Of a DNA stretch of 64,000 nucleotides, positions 63,724 to 64,000 are shown one piece after another. This stretch comes from Prorocentrum cordatum. Taxonomy: Eukaryota; Sar; Dinophyceae; Prorocentrales; Prorocentraceae. The notes below the pieces were generated by a model. The model did no database searches. It was not told the DNA's origin and worked only from the letters and a program-made list of their open reading frames with translations. The stretch's first letter is position 1, and every line of letters starts with the position of its first letter. The stretch is from positions 62,001 through 126,000 of the forward strand of contig CAUYUJ010017846.1 of NCBI GenBank assembly GCA_963575745.1, in the 5' to 3' direction. A program made the position numbers and the translations under genes.

Positions 63724-64000
63724 TTGAAAAGAGATGGCGCATTCGCCTTCAAGCGAGACATCAACTGGGTGGGGGCCAGGGGAAAGAGATGAGGCGTTCG
63801 CCTCAGAGGCGGCCGCAGCCCCGTCCCTACTCCTAGAGGTGCCCCCCCCCCCCCCCGAGGTGCGGGGCGGATGAACAGGAGGAGGGGGCAGGAGGCTCAA
63901 GGGGCAGGAGGACCAGAGAGAGAGGTGTGTTTTCGGGAATACACAAGGCTTGAGTCATTTGAGGGCACGCATCAGCACATACAGTCGACAATGCACCGAA
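63724..64000. other. 3' flank, no feature recognised
   Basis: Short spacer with a C run at 63841-63856 and AGGAGG stretches. Confidence 0.4.

Overview
The window reads as nuclear DNA of a dinoflagellate. The best single sign is a 22-base match, with one mismatch, to the conserved dinoflagellate spliced leader at 14106-14127. Other signs are GC-rich coding with G/C third positions, very dense simple-sequence and minisatellite DNA, decayed LINE retroelements, and a large open reading frame with a DSSPQ motif that resembles, from memory, a family of unannotated dinoflagellate proteins. There is no bacterial gene layout: no operons, no ribosome-binding sites, no CRISPR array and no convincing tRNA or rRNA.

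Layout. 0-9 kb: microsatellites and minisatellites (CTC, GT, CAGA, a 49-bp unit), two short exon-like pieces with a shared LLGEM motif, one end of a dispersed non-coding repeat, two foldback elements. 9-12 kb: a badly decayed LINE-like stretch. 12.15-13.45 kb: a 92-bp satellite. 14.1-19.2 kb: a nearly full-length LINE on the + strand (spliced-leader relic, coiled-coil ORF1, APE-type endonuclease, reverse transcriptase), broken by one in-frame stop and one frameshift and bounded by CTC/ATC microsatellites. 21-22.2 kb: a 594-bp tandem duplication. 22.6-24.6 kb: fragments of a second LINE lineage on the - strand with an RNase H domain. 26-28.7 kb: GC-rich duplicated modules carrying a perfect 11-bp hairpin. 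30-34.4 kb: weak exon-like pieces and a foldback element. 34.5-42.7 kb: many minisatellites, a 0.32-kb direct repeat pair around a 172-bp satellite, and a second copy of the 6-kb foldback. 43-50 kb: exon-like pieces, a foldback element, long CTC/ATC runs and the second copy of the dispersed repeat from 5 kb. 50-53 kb: inverted repeat blocks around a 1-kb GAGTA satellite, plus a 42-bp-arm hairpin.

55.7-63.7 kb is the richest coding part: a 1075-residue ORF with DSSPQ, HH, CxCH and EGQH motifs, followed on the same strand by three more coding blocks, separated by GGA, TTAGC and CT repeats. These blocks look like one large gene or mobile element and are the best candidate for an undescribed system here.

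Working picture: most of the window is the debris of mobile elements and slippage. The two elements with substantial intact coding are the LINE and the DSSPQ element. A few short GC3-rich segments (2.45, 30.5, 33.75, 34.2, 45.95 kb) may be exons of ordinary intron-rich genes whose remaining exons lie elsewhere or cannot be recognised by eye. All functional statements about these exons are inference.
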